64,000 bases of DNA, taken from positions 37,082 through 101,081 of the forward strand of contig CANRZW010000011.1 of assembly GCA_947644545.1 (NCBI GenBank), given 5' to 3'. Made by a program: the position numbers and the translations under genes. Source of the stretch: an uncultured Lachnospiraceae bacterium. Lineage in GTDB: Bacteria > Bacillota > Clostridia > Lachnospirales > Lachnospiraceae. How positions within the stretch are numbered: the first letter of the stretch is position 1; every line of letters begins with the position of its first letter. Below, piece by piece: positions 1 to 9,049 of this stretch. The notes under the pieces were generated by a model, which was not told the origin of the DNA, ran no database searches, and worked only from the letters and a program-made list of their open reading frames with translations.

Positions 1-739
1 TACCTTGAAGTTTGTAGGCTTTGATAATTTTCTCAGGATCTTCCGGGATCCTGTTTTCTGGGAATCATTCTGGAATACGATTCTCTATGCGGTCGTGATG
101 GTACCGATCGCGATCGGACTGTCTTTGGTCCTGGCGGTAATTCTGGATACGCATGTATTCGGCAAGGGCCTGCTGCGGCTGGCGTTCTATCTGCCGAATA
201 TCTCCTCTATGGTGGCAGTATCCATCGTGTGGATGATCTTATTTATCCCCTCCTACGGACCGATCAACTCGATCCTGATGTCGCTGGGGGTCAGCAATCC
301 GCCTAAATGGCTGAATGCTACATCGACGTCTCTGCTTTCGATCATCATTATCGGTGTCTGGCAGCGTCTTGGTTATAATATTATTATCATTCTGGCAGGG
401 CTGCAGGGAGTATCGAAGTCGCTGTATGAGGCGGCGGAGATCGACGGAGCAAACGGAGTGCAGAAATTCTTCTATATTACAATCCCGTCTCTGACCAATA
501 CGATGTTCTTCCTGACCATGATCTCCTTCATCAGTTCGTTCCAGATGTTTACACCGGTACAGGTTATGACGAAGGGTGGACCGGGTACGTCTTCGTCGGT
601 GCTGGTTTATTACATTTATAAGGCGGCATTCCAGAACAACGATATTGGCGGCGCCAGCGCTATGGCCTGGATACTGTTTCTGTTGGTATTTGTTTTTTCG
701 GCGGCGCGTATGATCGTTTCGCGGAAAAAAGAGTCCTGA
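1..739 (+). CDS. Sugar ABC transporter permease (5' end outside window)
   Basis: Inner-membrane permease of a carbohydrate ABC importer of the MalF/UgpA type. It forms half of the transmembrane channel that takes substrate from a lipoprotein binding protein. The reading frame is open to the window edge, so the N-terminus is missing. About five hydrophobic segments are visible. The EAA loop that contacts the ATPase reads YEAAEIDGANGVQKFFYITIP-like near residue 140 of the visible part. It lies 17 bases ahead of the second permease with the same polarity, so the two are co-transcribed. The binding protein and ATPase are not in view. Substrate is unknown; the downstream catabolic genes suggest a sugar or glycoside. 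Confidence 0.93.
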   Translation, partial: TLKFVGFDNFLRIFRDPVFWESFWNTILYAVVMVPIAIGLSLVLAVILDTHVFGKGLLRLAFYLPNISSMVAVSIVWMILFIPSYGPINSILMSLGVSNPPKWLNATSTSLLSIIIIGVWQRLGYNIIIILAGLQGVSKSLYEAAEIDGANGVQKFFYITIPSLTNTMFFLTMISFISSFQMFTPVQVMTKGGPGTSSSVLVYYIYKAAFQNNDIGGASAMAWILFLLVFVFSAARMIVSRKKES

Positions 740-756
740 CGGCAAGGAGGTGTGGT

Positions 757-1593
757 ATGGGTTATCAAAAGAAACGATTGATTACAAAAATAGTCCTGAC
801 GGTGGTCATGGCAGTGATCTCGATTATCATGCTGCTGCCGTTTGCCTGGATGTTGTCGGCATCTTTTAAGCCGGATAATCAGATCTTTAATTTCCCCATT
901 GAATGGATCCCGAAGGATTTCACATGGGCAAATTATGACAGGGTATGGAATTCCGACGTTCCGTTTTCACGGTTTTTTGCAAATTCCCTGAAGGTTACGC
1001 TGCTTTCCGTTACCGGAGAAGTGCTGACCAGTGCATTGGCGGCTTATGCCTTTGCCAAGATCAAGTTTAAGGGCAGAGAGATTATTTTTCTGATCTATCT
1101 GTCAACGCTGGCGTTCCCGGGACAGATGATGCTGATCCCCAGATATGTTCTTTTTAAGGCGTTCGGGATCTATAACACGCATCTGGCATTGATCCTGCCG
1201 GGTATGTTCACGGCATTCGGCACATTTATGCTGCGGCAGTTCTTTATGTCGATTCCGGATGAACTTTGTGAGTCGGCGAAGATCGACGGCGCCGGGCATT
1301 TCACGATATTCTCGAAGATTGTGGTGCCGCTGGCGATACCGGCATTCAGTGCGCTGATCATTTTCCAGTTCGTGGGTTCCTGGAATGATTATGAGGCGCC
1401 GCTTGTCTATATCAGAAGCAAAGAGTTGGCAACGATCCCTCTGGGACTGAACTTCTTCCGTGATGAGAACTCGGCCAGCTATGGTGCGATCATGGCAGCA
1501 TCCGTCTGTTCTCTGATACCGATCTTTGCGGTTTTTCTGGCGTTCCAGAAGCAGTTTGTGGCAGGTATCGCAACGTCGGGATTGAAAGAGTAG
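757..1593 (+). CDS. Sugar ABC transporter permease (MalG type)
   Basis: Second membrane subunit of the carbohydrate importer, 278 residues, the normal length for the MalG/UgpE family. The first transmembrane helix covers about residues 12-30, and five more follow. The EAA loop (CESAKIDGAGHF) lies near residue 170 and is the docking site for the ATPase. An AAGGAGGTG ribosome binding site at 744-752 fixes the ATG. It follows the first permease by 17 bases and precedes a glycosidase-like gene, which fits uptake of an oligosaccharide or glycoside that is then processed inside the cell. Substrate cannot be read from the sequence. Confidence 0.95.
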   Translation: MGYQKKRLITKIVLTVVMAVISIIMLLPFAWMLSASFKPDNQIFNFPIEWIPKDFTWANYDRVWNSDVPFSRFFANSLKVTLLSVTGEVLTSALAAYAFAKIKFKGREIIFLIYLSTLAFPGQMMLIPRYVLFKAFGIYNTHLALILPGMFTAFGTFMLRQFFMSIPDELCESAKIDGAGHFTIFSKIVVPLAIPAFSALIIFQFVGSWNDYEAPLVYIRSKELATIPLGLNFFRDENSASYGAIMAASVCSLIPIFAVFLAFQKQFVAGIATSGLKE

Positions 1594-1599
1594 GAAAAA

Positions 1600-1760
1600 C
1601 ATAATATATGCTTCGGCATGGAGGTAAGGTTGAATAAATTCTCTGATGAGCAATTTATTCAACCAAGAATTTGTGTCGAAGTGTCACAAATTCTATTGAT
1701 CGCAGAGCAGAATCTGAAATTCTGCTCGCGTCCTCAGCGCAAAGCGCTTCGGAATGGAGG
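1600..1760 (+). repeat. Composite hairpin repeat between permease and glycosidase-like gene
   Basis: This gap is made almost entirely of inverted repeats: a perfect 13-base stem (1628-1640 with 1652-1664), a 10-base stem (1666-1675 with 1685-1694) and a 9-base stem (1705-1713 with 1719-1727). The last 65 bases (1696-1760) recur in diverged form at 53143-53201, also ending in GAATGGAGG just before a start codon. A shorter related piece (GCTTCGGCATGGAGGT) lies at 1611-1626. None of the stems has a U-tract, so they do not look like terminators. This is probably a dispersed intergenic repeat that supplies the ribosome binding site of the next gene. Confidence 0.7.
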
Positions 1761-1765
1761 TAACT

Positions 1766-4327
1766 ATGAATCAAAATAGCAGGATTGCGATATGCAGTTT
1801 TGAGGTGAAAAACGGGTCGGTTTTTGGTCGTGAGGAATTGATCAAAGCCCTGCAGGAACAGAAAGCATGTGTGAGCGAAAAGAGTCACTGGACGACGGAC
1901 GTACACAAGGACGAGATTATGGTTGCGATCGGCACATCGGCGGATCTGCGCATTCAGACACTGCTTGCCGGGGCCGGCAAGGAAGCGCCGCACAAGAAAG
2001 AGAGTCTGCTGTGCTGCCATGTGCCGGTGCGCGAGGGAAGCGTTCTGGTGCTTGCCGGTGCGGATGATGCGGGACTTATGTATCTGCTGCTCGAGATGGC
2101 ACGGCGGGTACAGGAAAAGGGACCGCAGGCGCTTACCATGGCAGAGGAGTTCTACGAGGAGCCGGATAATGCGGTGCGTTGTATGGATCGCTACATAGTC
2201 GGACATTTGGATAATGAATGGTTCCGGTCTGAGGAATTCTGGCAGTATTATCTGAAGAGGCTGGCAAGAGCGAGATTTAACCGCCTGTGCCTGATTGTCG
2301 GTTTTGACACGCCGTATATGGCGCCGCCTTATCCGTTCTTCCTGCAGGAAGTGGAAGGGTATGAAAAGATCAAACCGTTACGGTTTACGAAGGAAGATGC
2401 ACAGGCTAACCTGGAAGCGCTCAGGCGGGTGATCGATCTGTGCCATCAGTACAGTATGCAGTTTGTATTTGCGACCTGGCAGCAGCGGCCATGGACCGAG
2501 GAGCAGGATACGCTGGTGGAAGGGCTTCCGGAGGATGAGAGAGAGCTTTCCGATTATTGTTATACCGGTCTGAAAGCGTTGTTGAGAGAAGTGCCGGATG
2601 TTGATATCGTATCGTTCCGGGTGAATCATGAATCCGGTGTGGGTTCACAGGTATCGGCTGCCGAGTTCTGGAATCACTGTGCGGATGCGGTGGCAGAGAC
2701 AGGTAAGGAGCTGGGCCGCGACTATATTCTTGATCTGCGTGCTAAGGGGCTTACGGAAGAGATGGTGAATCATGCGCATTCCCAGGGACTGCAGGTGGAA
2801 GTGCCGACCAAATACTGGTGTGAACATGCGGCGCTGCCGTATCATCTGTCGATTATGCGGACCGAGGAACTGGATCGGCTGGATAACTACAACCATTCCA
2901 GAAGATATTCTTATGCGGATATGCTGGAGAAGCCTCTGCGTTATCCGGTGATCTTCCGTCTCTGGAACTACGGCTCCACGAATCTGTTCCTGTGGGGAGA
3001 CGCCGATTATGCCAGACGGTTCTCACAAAGCTGCGCTCTTTCCGGGTCCAGTGGTTTTCAGGTAAACGCGCCGCTGGCTTTGAAATACGGTTATGAGCAG
3101 TCTCACAGGGAGGCATGGCAGACCTTTGCGGATCCGGCCCTGCGTTCCGGCAGGTGGGAAGACGAGAGATTCTTCTCCTGGTATACGATGTATGGCCGTC
3201 TGGGATACAATGTACAGACGGATCCGGAAGTGTGGAACAGTGAGTTTGTCCATCATTTCGGTGAGAAGGCCGAGGCAGCGCAGCGTGCACTGGCAGTGGC
3301 AAGTAAGATCGTTCCTTTTGTCACAACGGTACATATGCCGGTACATCCTTCCCTGCGGTACTGGACGGAGATGAACACCGGATGGGCATTGTTCAAGGAG
3401 AATAATATTTATGAGATGCAGCATTTTGACTGCGTGCCTTTCCTGACCTACGGCAGTTCCGAACCGAGCGATCACGGTCTTTTCTACGGAATCGACGAGT
3501 ATGCTGCAGATCTGGCAGCCGGTAAGATACAGGGCAAATATACACCCCTGCAGTATGCAGCCCTGCTGCTTGACCTGGCAAGGGAGGCGGAGAACGAGAT
3601 AAAAGCGATGCCGATGGCGGAACTGTCCGGAAAGCCGGAGGCGCTTGCACTTACGGTAGATGTGACGATGCTGGTATCCTTTGCACGGTATCACGGGGCG
3701 AAGATCTACGCTGCTTTTGCACTGGCGATGTATGACCAGACGAAAGAGAAGTCATGGCTGCCCGATGCCGCGCTGCATATGGAGAAGGCGATCGGACATT
3801 GGAATGATCTGGCAGAGGCGGGATGCAAATACTATTATCATGATCTGGATTTCAGTACCGCCGGTACAAAGACCAGACGGGGCACCTGGAAGGATCTGAC
3901 GAAAGAGCTGCTGGCGGATCAGGCGACCTTGCAGAAGATGCTGCAGGAAGAGAAAGCTACGGCAAAAGAACTTGTGCATGATGTAACGGCGAAGGCTGCA
4001 CCGGGACTGTACGGCGACTGGCCCGAGGCTGTAAAGGCAGGGGAGGCGGTAACGATCCGTGTGGAGGCAGAGGTAGCAGCTTCCCTGAGTGAGGCGCCGG
4101 TACTGCATTACCGACATGTTGACCAGACGGAAGGAATGTTCCATGAACTTCCGATGGTATATACGGCCGGAGGCTTTGAGGCCGAGATTCCCGCGTCTTA
4201 TGTGACGGATAACTGGGATCTGATGGTCTATGTGACGGCAAGGACGGACGAGAGTTCCTGCAGGGTATATCCCGGTATCTATCATCCGGAATACCCGTAT
4301 CCGTATCATGTGATCCAGGTAGTGTAA
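1766..4327 (+). CDS. Large glycoside-hydrolase-like protein, function unknown
   Basis: 853-residue soluble protein without a signal peptide, so probably cytoplasmic. I do not recognise it as a characterised enzyme. The layout is suggestive: an N-terminal alpha/beta domain (about 1-130) like the accessory domain of GH67/GH20-type glycosidases, then a long TIM-barrel-like middle rich in aromatic and acidic residues (about 140-480), a helical region and a beta-rich C-terminal module (about 740-853). The ATG at 1766 is preferred over the in-frame ATG at 1754 because GGAGGT (1756-1761) lies at the right distance only for 1766. Its place between sugar permeases and oxidoreductases suggests it acts on the imported compound, possibly a uronate-containing glycan. 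The family link is inference. Confidence 0.75.
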   Translation: MNQNSRIAICSFEVKNGSVFGREELIKALQEQKACVSEKSHWTTDVHKDEIMVAIGTSADLRIQTLLAGAGKEAPHKKESLLCCHVPVREGSVLVLAGADDAGLMYLLLEMARRVQEKGPQALTMAEEFYEEPDNAVRCMDRYIVGHLDNEWFRSEEFWQYYLKRLARARFNRLCLIVGFDTPYMAPPYPFFLQEVEGYEKIKPLRFTKEDAQANLEALRRVIDLCHQYSMQFVFATWQQRPWTEEQDTLVEGLPEDERELSDYCYTGLKALLREVPDVDIVSFRVNHESGVGSQVSAAEFWNHCADAVAETGKELGRDYILDLRAKGLTEEMVNHAHSQGLQVEVPTKYWCEHAALPYHLSIMRTEELDRLDNYNHSRRYSYADMLEKPLRYPVIFRLWNYGSTNLFLWGDADYARRFSQSCALSGSSGFQVNAPLALKYGYEQSHREAWQTFADPALRSGRWEDERFFSWYTMYGRLGYNVQTDPEVWNSEFVHHFGEKAEAAQRALAVASKIVPFVTTVHMPVHPSLRYWTEMNTGWALFKENNIYEMQHFDCVPFLTYGSSEPSDHGLFYGIDEYAADLAAGKIQGKYTPLQYAALLLDLAREAENEIKAMPMAELSGKPEALALTVDVTMLVSFARYHGAKIYAAFALAMYDQTKEKSWLPDAALHMEKAIGHWNDLAEAGCKYYYHDLDFSTAGTKTRRGTWKDLTKELLADQATLQKMLQEEKATAKELVHDVTAKAAPGLYGDWPEAVKAGEAVTIRVEAEVAASLSEAPVLHYRHVDQTEGMFHELPMVYTAGGFEAEIPASYVTDNWDLMVYVTARTDESSCRVYPGIYHPEYPYPYHVIQVV

Positions 4328-4385
4328 GATGATTTGTGGTTCAGAATAATGAGAAATCAATCGTGGAGAGGAATGGAGATCAGTT

Positions 4386-5750
4386 ATGAGAACAATAAAA
4401 GAGACATTGGAAACTCCCATACGTTATGAATGTGATGTTTTGGTATGCGGCGGCGGCACGGCAGGGTTCGTGGCTGCCCTGGCGGCGGCAAGAAGCGGCG
4501 CAAAAACGATGTTGGTAGAGCGGTATGGTTATATCGGCGGCTCGCTGATTAACGGCGCCGGCCCGCTGCACAGCTTTTTCAACCTGTATAAGGCATTTCC
4601 GAATGCGGAAAAGATTCAGGTAATACGAGGAATCCCGCAGGAGATCGTAACAAGGATGCAGGAGGCCGGCGCGTCACCGGGGCATCTGGAGCAGGATAAG
4701 GGCGGCAGCTATGATTCCATGATCACATTGATGGATTGGGAAGAGTTTAAGGATTTGGCGTTTACGATGCTGGAAGAGTGCAACGTCAAGGTACTGTTAC
4801 ACACGATGGTTGTAGGCGCAGTGATGGACGGAGACTGCATCAAGGGCGTGGTGATCGAAGGGAAATCCGGCCGTGAGGTGATCGAGGCCAAAGCGGTGAT
4901 CGATACGACCGGAGACGGCGATATTGCCGCATTTGCGGGAGCGGATTTTATCAAGAAGCATGATACGACTACTGCCGGATTCCCGTTCGGTATGACGGGG
5001 GTTGATATGGAGCGTCTGGTAGCTTTCCTGAAAGAGAACGACATGGTCACACAGTTGATCGAGGGTGATAAGGGAAGCGATATAGACCATATCATACGTC
5101 TTGGCTTTGATCTTCATAAGATTCCGCTGTTTGCCGAATTCATGGATAAGAGCGGCATGTGGGGACCGCTTGGCTTCTCCCTGCATGAGAATAATTACAG
5201 CTATATCAATTCTGCGACGTTAAGGAGTGTGGATGCAACGGATACGGAGGCTCTGTCAGAGGCGGAGATCACCTTGAGACATCAGGCCATGACATTGTCC
5301 AGGATGCTGCGGGAGCATATCCCGGGATTTGAGAAGGCATATGTGAGCTGGACACCGGCCAGCATTGGCGTGCGGTATACGAGAGTTGTCCGTTGCGAAC
5401 ATGATATGTCGTTAGATGAGATCGTAAACTGCGCCCGGTTTGATGACGAAGTGATGTTGTACGGATTCCATGACTGCGCACCGCGCATCATGATCAAGGA
5501 CGGCGGTTACTATGGACTTCCTTACCGTGCATTGCTGCCGGTTAAAGTGGATGGCCTGCTGGTTGCCGGACGTCTGATCACAAGTGAGTGGGATGCGCAT
5601 ATGTCTACCAGGAACACGGCTTCCTGTATGGCACAGGGGCAGGCTGTGGGAACTGCAGCGGCGCTTTGTGCAAAGACGGGCGTGGTGCCGAGGAAACTGG
5701 ATACGCAGCTGCTTCGCACGGAACTGAAAAAGCAGGGTGTATTCTTATAG
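4386..5750 (+). CDS. FAD-dependent oxidoreductase (FAD_oxidored family), copy 1
   Basis: 454-residue flavoprotein. A Rossmann FAD-binding motif (VCGGGTAGFVAALAAARSG, followed by an acidic residue in VERYGYIGG) starts near residue 20. The C-terminal closing motif STRNTASCMAQGQAVGTAAAL near residue 410 contains a conserved Cys and contacts the flavin in this family. No signal peptide is present, so it is likely cytoplasmic. It starts 58 bases after the glycosidase-like gene with ribosome binding site GGAG at 4375. It is clearly paralogous to the next gene. Family members are poorly characterised and the substrate is not predictable. Context suggests oxidation of a sugar, polyol or hydroxy acid. 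Confidence 0.88.
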   Translation: MRTIKETLETPIRYECDVLVCGGGTAGFVAALAAARSGAKTMLVERYGYIGGSLINGAGPLHSFFNLYKAFPNAEKIQVIRGIPQEIVTRMQEAGASPGHLEQDKGGSYDSMITLMDWEEFKDLAFTMLEECNVKVLLHTMVVGAVMDGDCIKGVVIEGKSGREVIEAKAVIDTTGDGDIAAFAGADFIKKHDTTTAGFPFGMTGVDMERLVAFLKENDMVTQLIEGDKGSDIDHIIRLGFDLHKIPLFAEFMDKSGMWGPLGFSLHENNYSYINSATLRSVDATDTEALSEAEITLRHQAMTLSRMLREHIPGFEKAYVSWTPASIGVRYTRVVRCEHDMSLDEIVNCARFDDEVMLYGFHDCAPRIMIKDGGYYGLPYRALLPVKVDGLLVAGRLITSEWDAHMSTRNTASCMAQGQAVGTAAALCAKTGVVPRKLDTQLLRTELKKQGVFL

Positions 5751-5896
5751 GCATCCATTGTAGATAGAAAATTGATATATTGTTTACTATGAAAGTCTTC
5801 GACTTTCACAGCATGGATGGCCATGCGGCCCGCCAGGCGGCAGGCTGAGCATGATGGGAGTTTACTGTTGGATAACAGAAAGGTGCAGGTGTATTT
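5751..5896 (+). repeat. Intergenic gap with short hairpins between the two FAD oxidoreductases
   Basis: The 146-base gap carries a perfect 8-base stem with a UUC loop (5790-5797 with 5801-5808), a 5-base stem (5812-5816 with 5821-5825) and a GC-rich CGCC/GGCG pairing around 5828-5838. There is no following T-run, so a terminator is unlikely. The structures could protect or process the polycistronic message. The weak ribosome binding site of the next gene (GAAAGGTG) lies at 5879-5886. Confidence 0.45.
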
Positions 5897-7291
5897 ATGG
5901 AATATGTGATTCGACCGGAAGTACGGGTCAATACAAAAGAATTTGATGTGGTAATCTGTGGTGCAGGAACGGGCGGCGTGATCGCTGCCCTGGCTGCAGC
6001 AAGAAGCGGCGCAAGAACGGCAGTCGTGGAATACAAAGGATATGTAGGCGGAATCGCAGCGGAAGGCGGATGCGGACTGCACAGCTTCTATAATCTCTGG
6101 AAACCGTTCCCGGGCGTGGAGAAGAAGAAGATCGTCAGGGGAATTCCGGAGGAATTTATTGACCGTTTGACCAAAGTCGGCGGAGCATCCGGTCATAACG
6201 AGACGCTGATGAATTATGGATATGATTCGGACACTCTCTGTGTGGATGTGGAACTTTATAAATATGTAGCGTTACAGATGCTGCGGGAAGCCGGCGTACA
6301 GGTATTCCTGAATACCATGGTGGTGGATGCCGTGACGGAGAAAGACCGCATTACGGGTATCATTACGGAATCCCACGAGGGATGCAGCGCTCTTATGGGC
6401 AAAATGTTCATCGACGCTTCGGGATATGGTGATCTGTCGGCCCGCGCCGGTGCATCCTATACGGAGCCGAACGACTATGCGGTAGCCAACAGCATGGGAA
6501 TCGGCGGGATCGATATTGACAGCTATTACGATTTCCTGAAGGAAAACGGAGCGTTGAAGGAGTATGCTTACGGACCGAGAGACGGTCGGACGGGAAAGCT
6601 GATCCGTGTAGACGGCAGCTGGGAGAATCTGCCCGGAGATTTTGGGGCACGCGCCCGTGCACTTGGTATGCATACGGTTACGACCACACTGCATGATAAT
6701 TATTTCATGTTTATCAAGCTTAATTATAGGATGCCGAAGAGTCCGGTGAACGCAGAAGCGCTTTCGGATGCGGAGTTCGAGCTGCGCAGAAGGCAGCAGG
6801 AAGCATTGAAGCTGCTCAAAGAGGTGGTTCCGGGAAGCCAGGACGCATTTATTGCCAGGACCGCTCCGGCGATCACGATCCGTCGTGCGCGTTGTATCGA
6901 ATGTGAATATGACCTGAGCAACGATGAGATTATCAATGCAACGCACTTTACGGACGATATCTTTACCTATGGATTCCATGATGAAGCGCCCAAGTTCCAG
7001 GTGAAGAACGGTGGAACTTACGGGATTCCGTATCGGGCTATCGTGCCGAAGAAGCTGACCAACCTGTTCTCCATTGGTATGATGATCACATCCGACCATG
7101 ATGCCCATATGTCAACCCGCAACACGGTTTCCTGTATGGGACAGGGGCAGGCAGCGGGAACGGCGGCAGCGCTCAGTGCGCTGCAGGGCATTACCGATGT
7201 GAGAGAATTGCCGTATGCTACGCTGCGAGCTGCATTGGAGAAGGGGAATGTCTGGTTTGAGACGGAGCCGGTAACGGTAAGCAAGGCTTAA
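5897..7291 (+). CDS. FAD-dependent oxidoreductase (FAD_oxidored family), copy 2
   Basis: 464-residue paralogue of the preceding flavoprotein. It has the same FAD motif (ICGAGTGGVIAALAAARSG, then VVEYKGYVGG) near residue 20 and the same C-terminal block (STRNTVSCMGQGQAAGTAAAL). Shared segments between them, such as HSFYNLWKPFPG/HSFFNLYKAFPN and TYGFHDEAP/LYGFHDCAP, point to tandem duplication followed by divergence. The two may form a heteromer or act on successive intermediates. No signal peptide is seen. It precedes the ThDP enzyme by 52 bases on the same strand. Substrate unknown. Confidence 0.88.
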   Translation: MEYVIRPEVRVNTKEFDVVICGAGTGGVIAALAAARSGARTAVVEYKGYVGGIAAEGGCGLHSFYNLWKPFPGVEKKKIVRGIPEEFIDRLTKVGGASGHNETLMNYGYDSDTLCVDVELYKYVALQMLREAGVQVFLNTMVVDAVTEKDRITGIITESHEGCSALMGKMFIDASGYGDLSARAGASYTEPNDYAVANSMGIGGIDIDSYYDFLKENGALKEYAYGPRDGRTGKLIRVDGSWENLPGDFGARARALGMHTVTTTLHDNYFMFIKLNYRMPKSPVNAEALSDAEFELRRRQQEALKLLKEVVPGSQDAFIARTAPAITIRRARCIECEYDLSNDEIINATHFTDDIFTYGFHDEAPKFQVKNGGTYGIPYRAIVPKKLTNLFSIGMMITSDHDAHMSTRNTVSCMGQGQAAGTAAALSALQGITDVRELPYATLRAALEKGNVWFETEPVTVSKA

Positions 7292-7343
7292 GGTATAAGA
7301 ACAGCTATAGGACAGTAGAAGACGAGATAGGAGAGGTAAATAT

Positions 7344-9029
7344 ATGAAAATGACAGCAGGAGAAGCCGTAGTACAGATTATGGTCAAGGAGGGGATCACC
7401 GATGCCTTCGGGATTCCGGGAGCAGGGATCAATCCGGTGTACAAATACCTGGAGAACGCACCCATCAGCCATTATGGCATGAGACATGAGGAGGCCTGTA
7501 CCCATGCGGCGGATGCTTACTATCGGGCAAGTCATAAGATCGCTCTGGCGATCTGTACCGCAGGCCCGGGCGCAACTAATTTTGTGACAGGACTGTATAC
7601 GGCCAATATCGACTCGATCCCGATGCTGGCGATGGTAGGGCAGGCTAACACATGGCAGCTTTCCATGGATCCTTTTCAGTGTGTCGATATGGTGAGCATT
7701 GCCGAGACGGTGACCAAGAAGGTATTCCGCCCGATGAAGGCGGAGGAAGTGCCGGAGATGATGCGGGAGGCCTTTTATCTGATGCGGGCAGGGAAACCCG
7801 GCCCGGTACTGATCGATTTCCCGCTGGATGTGCAGATGGCAGAGCTGGAGTTTGACATTGCACAGTATACGGCGAAGGAAGTGGAGCAGACTGCACCGGA
7901 TCCGGCGCAGATCGATCAGGCTGTCGATCTGCTGGCATCCGCAGAAAGTCCGGTTATCATCATGGGCGGCGGCGTGATCTTATCGGAATCCGAGCAGGAG
8001 CTGACGGCGTTTGCCGAGAAATATCAGATTCCCGTGATCACGACCTATATGGCCAAAGGCGGACTGCCGGTGGATCATCCTCTGAATGCCGGTCATGCCG
8101 GGATTCAGGTAGGCCAGCCTGTCGGTAATAAGTATATGTTGGAATCGGATGTTGTGCTGGCGGTCGGATGTCGTTTCTCAGACAGACATACCGGTGATCT
8201 TAAGGTTTACCGCGGAGAGCGCAAATTCATACATATTGATATTGAACCGAAGCAGATCGGCAAGGTATTCGAGCCGGATCTGGGGATTGTTTCCGACGCG
8301 GCGCTGGCGATTCGTGCGCTGACAGAGGCGGCGGAAAGAAAGGGACTTACACCGTCCAAAAACCCGCGGGTGGAAGAGCTGCCGGCGCTGCGTGAACAGA
8401 TGGCGCGCAAGACCGATTACGATACGGTGCCGATTATGCCTCATCGCGTGTTCCATGAGATCAACAAGGCTTTTGATGCGGATACGATGTTTACCACCGG
8501 ATGTGGTATCGTGCAGATCTGGTCCGGACAGCTGCAGCAGATTGATAAGCCTCGCAGGTATCTTCCTTCCGGCGGTGCAGGAACGCTTGGATTTGATATT
8601 CCGGCAGCGTTCGGTGCGAAGGTGGCTCACCCTGAGCGGCACAGTGTGACCGTACTGGGAGATTTCGGTTTCACTTTTATGGTGGAGGAGATCGCAGTCT
8701 GTGCGGTATTTGACAAGCCCATCATCGTGGTGATCGTCAACAACGCGAACCTCGGCCTGATCCGTCAGAACCAGAAGGGTGCATACGGATATGAGTATGC
8801 GGTGTCGATGCCCTATAACCAGGACGGCACGATGGATTATGTGAAGGTGGCGGAAGGTTTCGGATGCAGAGGAGAGCGTGTATTCACTCCGCAGGAGTTG
8901 ACAGCGGCGCTGGAGCGTGCGAAGGAATCCGGCAAGACGTATATTATCGACGCCATTTGTGTGAAAGAACAGCTCTGTGATATGGGCGGCTCGATCGCTG
9001 CGGTAAAATCATGGGCTCCGGCAGAATAA
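7344..9029 (+). CDS. Thiamine-diphosphate enzyme, glyoxylate carboligase-like
   Basis: 561-residue enzyme of the acetolactate synthase superfamily: N-terminal pyrimidine-binding domain (1-170), central domain (190-330) and C-terminal diphosphate-binding domain with GDFGFTF...NNANLGL near 440-475. Many blocks match glyoxylate carboligase as I know it, notably RHTGDLKVY, HIDIEPKQIG, PDLGIVSDA and KVAEGFGC. One key site differs: RHEEAC carries Glu49, the usual cofactor-activating acid, where E. coli Gcl has Val. It should decarboxylate a 2-oxo acid and ligate or transfer the resulting aldehyde unit, but glyoxylate may not be its substrate. The next two genes fit as isomerase and reductase of the product. 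Ribosome binding site AGGAGAGG at 7329. Confidence 0.88.
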   Translation: MKMTAGEAVVQIMVKEGITDAFGIPGAGINPVYKYLENAPISHYGMRHEEACTHAADAYYRASHKIALAICTAGPGATNFVTGLYTANIDSIPMLAMVGQANTWQLSMDPFQCVDMVSIAETVTKKVFRPMKAEEVPEMMREAFYLMRAGKPGPVLIDFPLDVQMAELEFDIAQYTAKEVEQTAPDPAQIDQAVDLLASAESPVIIMGGGVILSESEQELTAFAEKYQIPVITTYMAKGGLPVDHPLNAGHAGIQVGQPVGNKYMLESDVVLAVGCRFSDRHTGDLKVYRGERKFIHIDIEPKQIGKVFEPDLGIVSDAALAIRALTEAAERKGLTPSKNPRVEELPALREQMARKTDYDTVPIMPHRVFHEINKAFDADTMFTTGCGIVQIWSGQLQQIDKPRRYLPSGGAGTLGFDIPAAFGAKVAHPERHSVTVLGDFGFTFMVEEIAVCAVFDKPIIVVIVNNANLGLIRQNQKGAYGYEYAVSMPYNQDGTMDYVKVAEGFGCRGERVFTPQELTAALERAKESGKTYIIDAICVKEQLCDMGGSIAAVKSWAPAE

Positions 9030-9049
9030 CAGAAGGGAGAAAATAAGCG

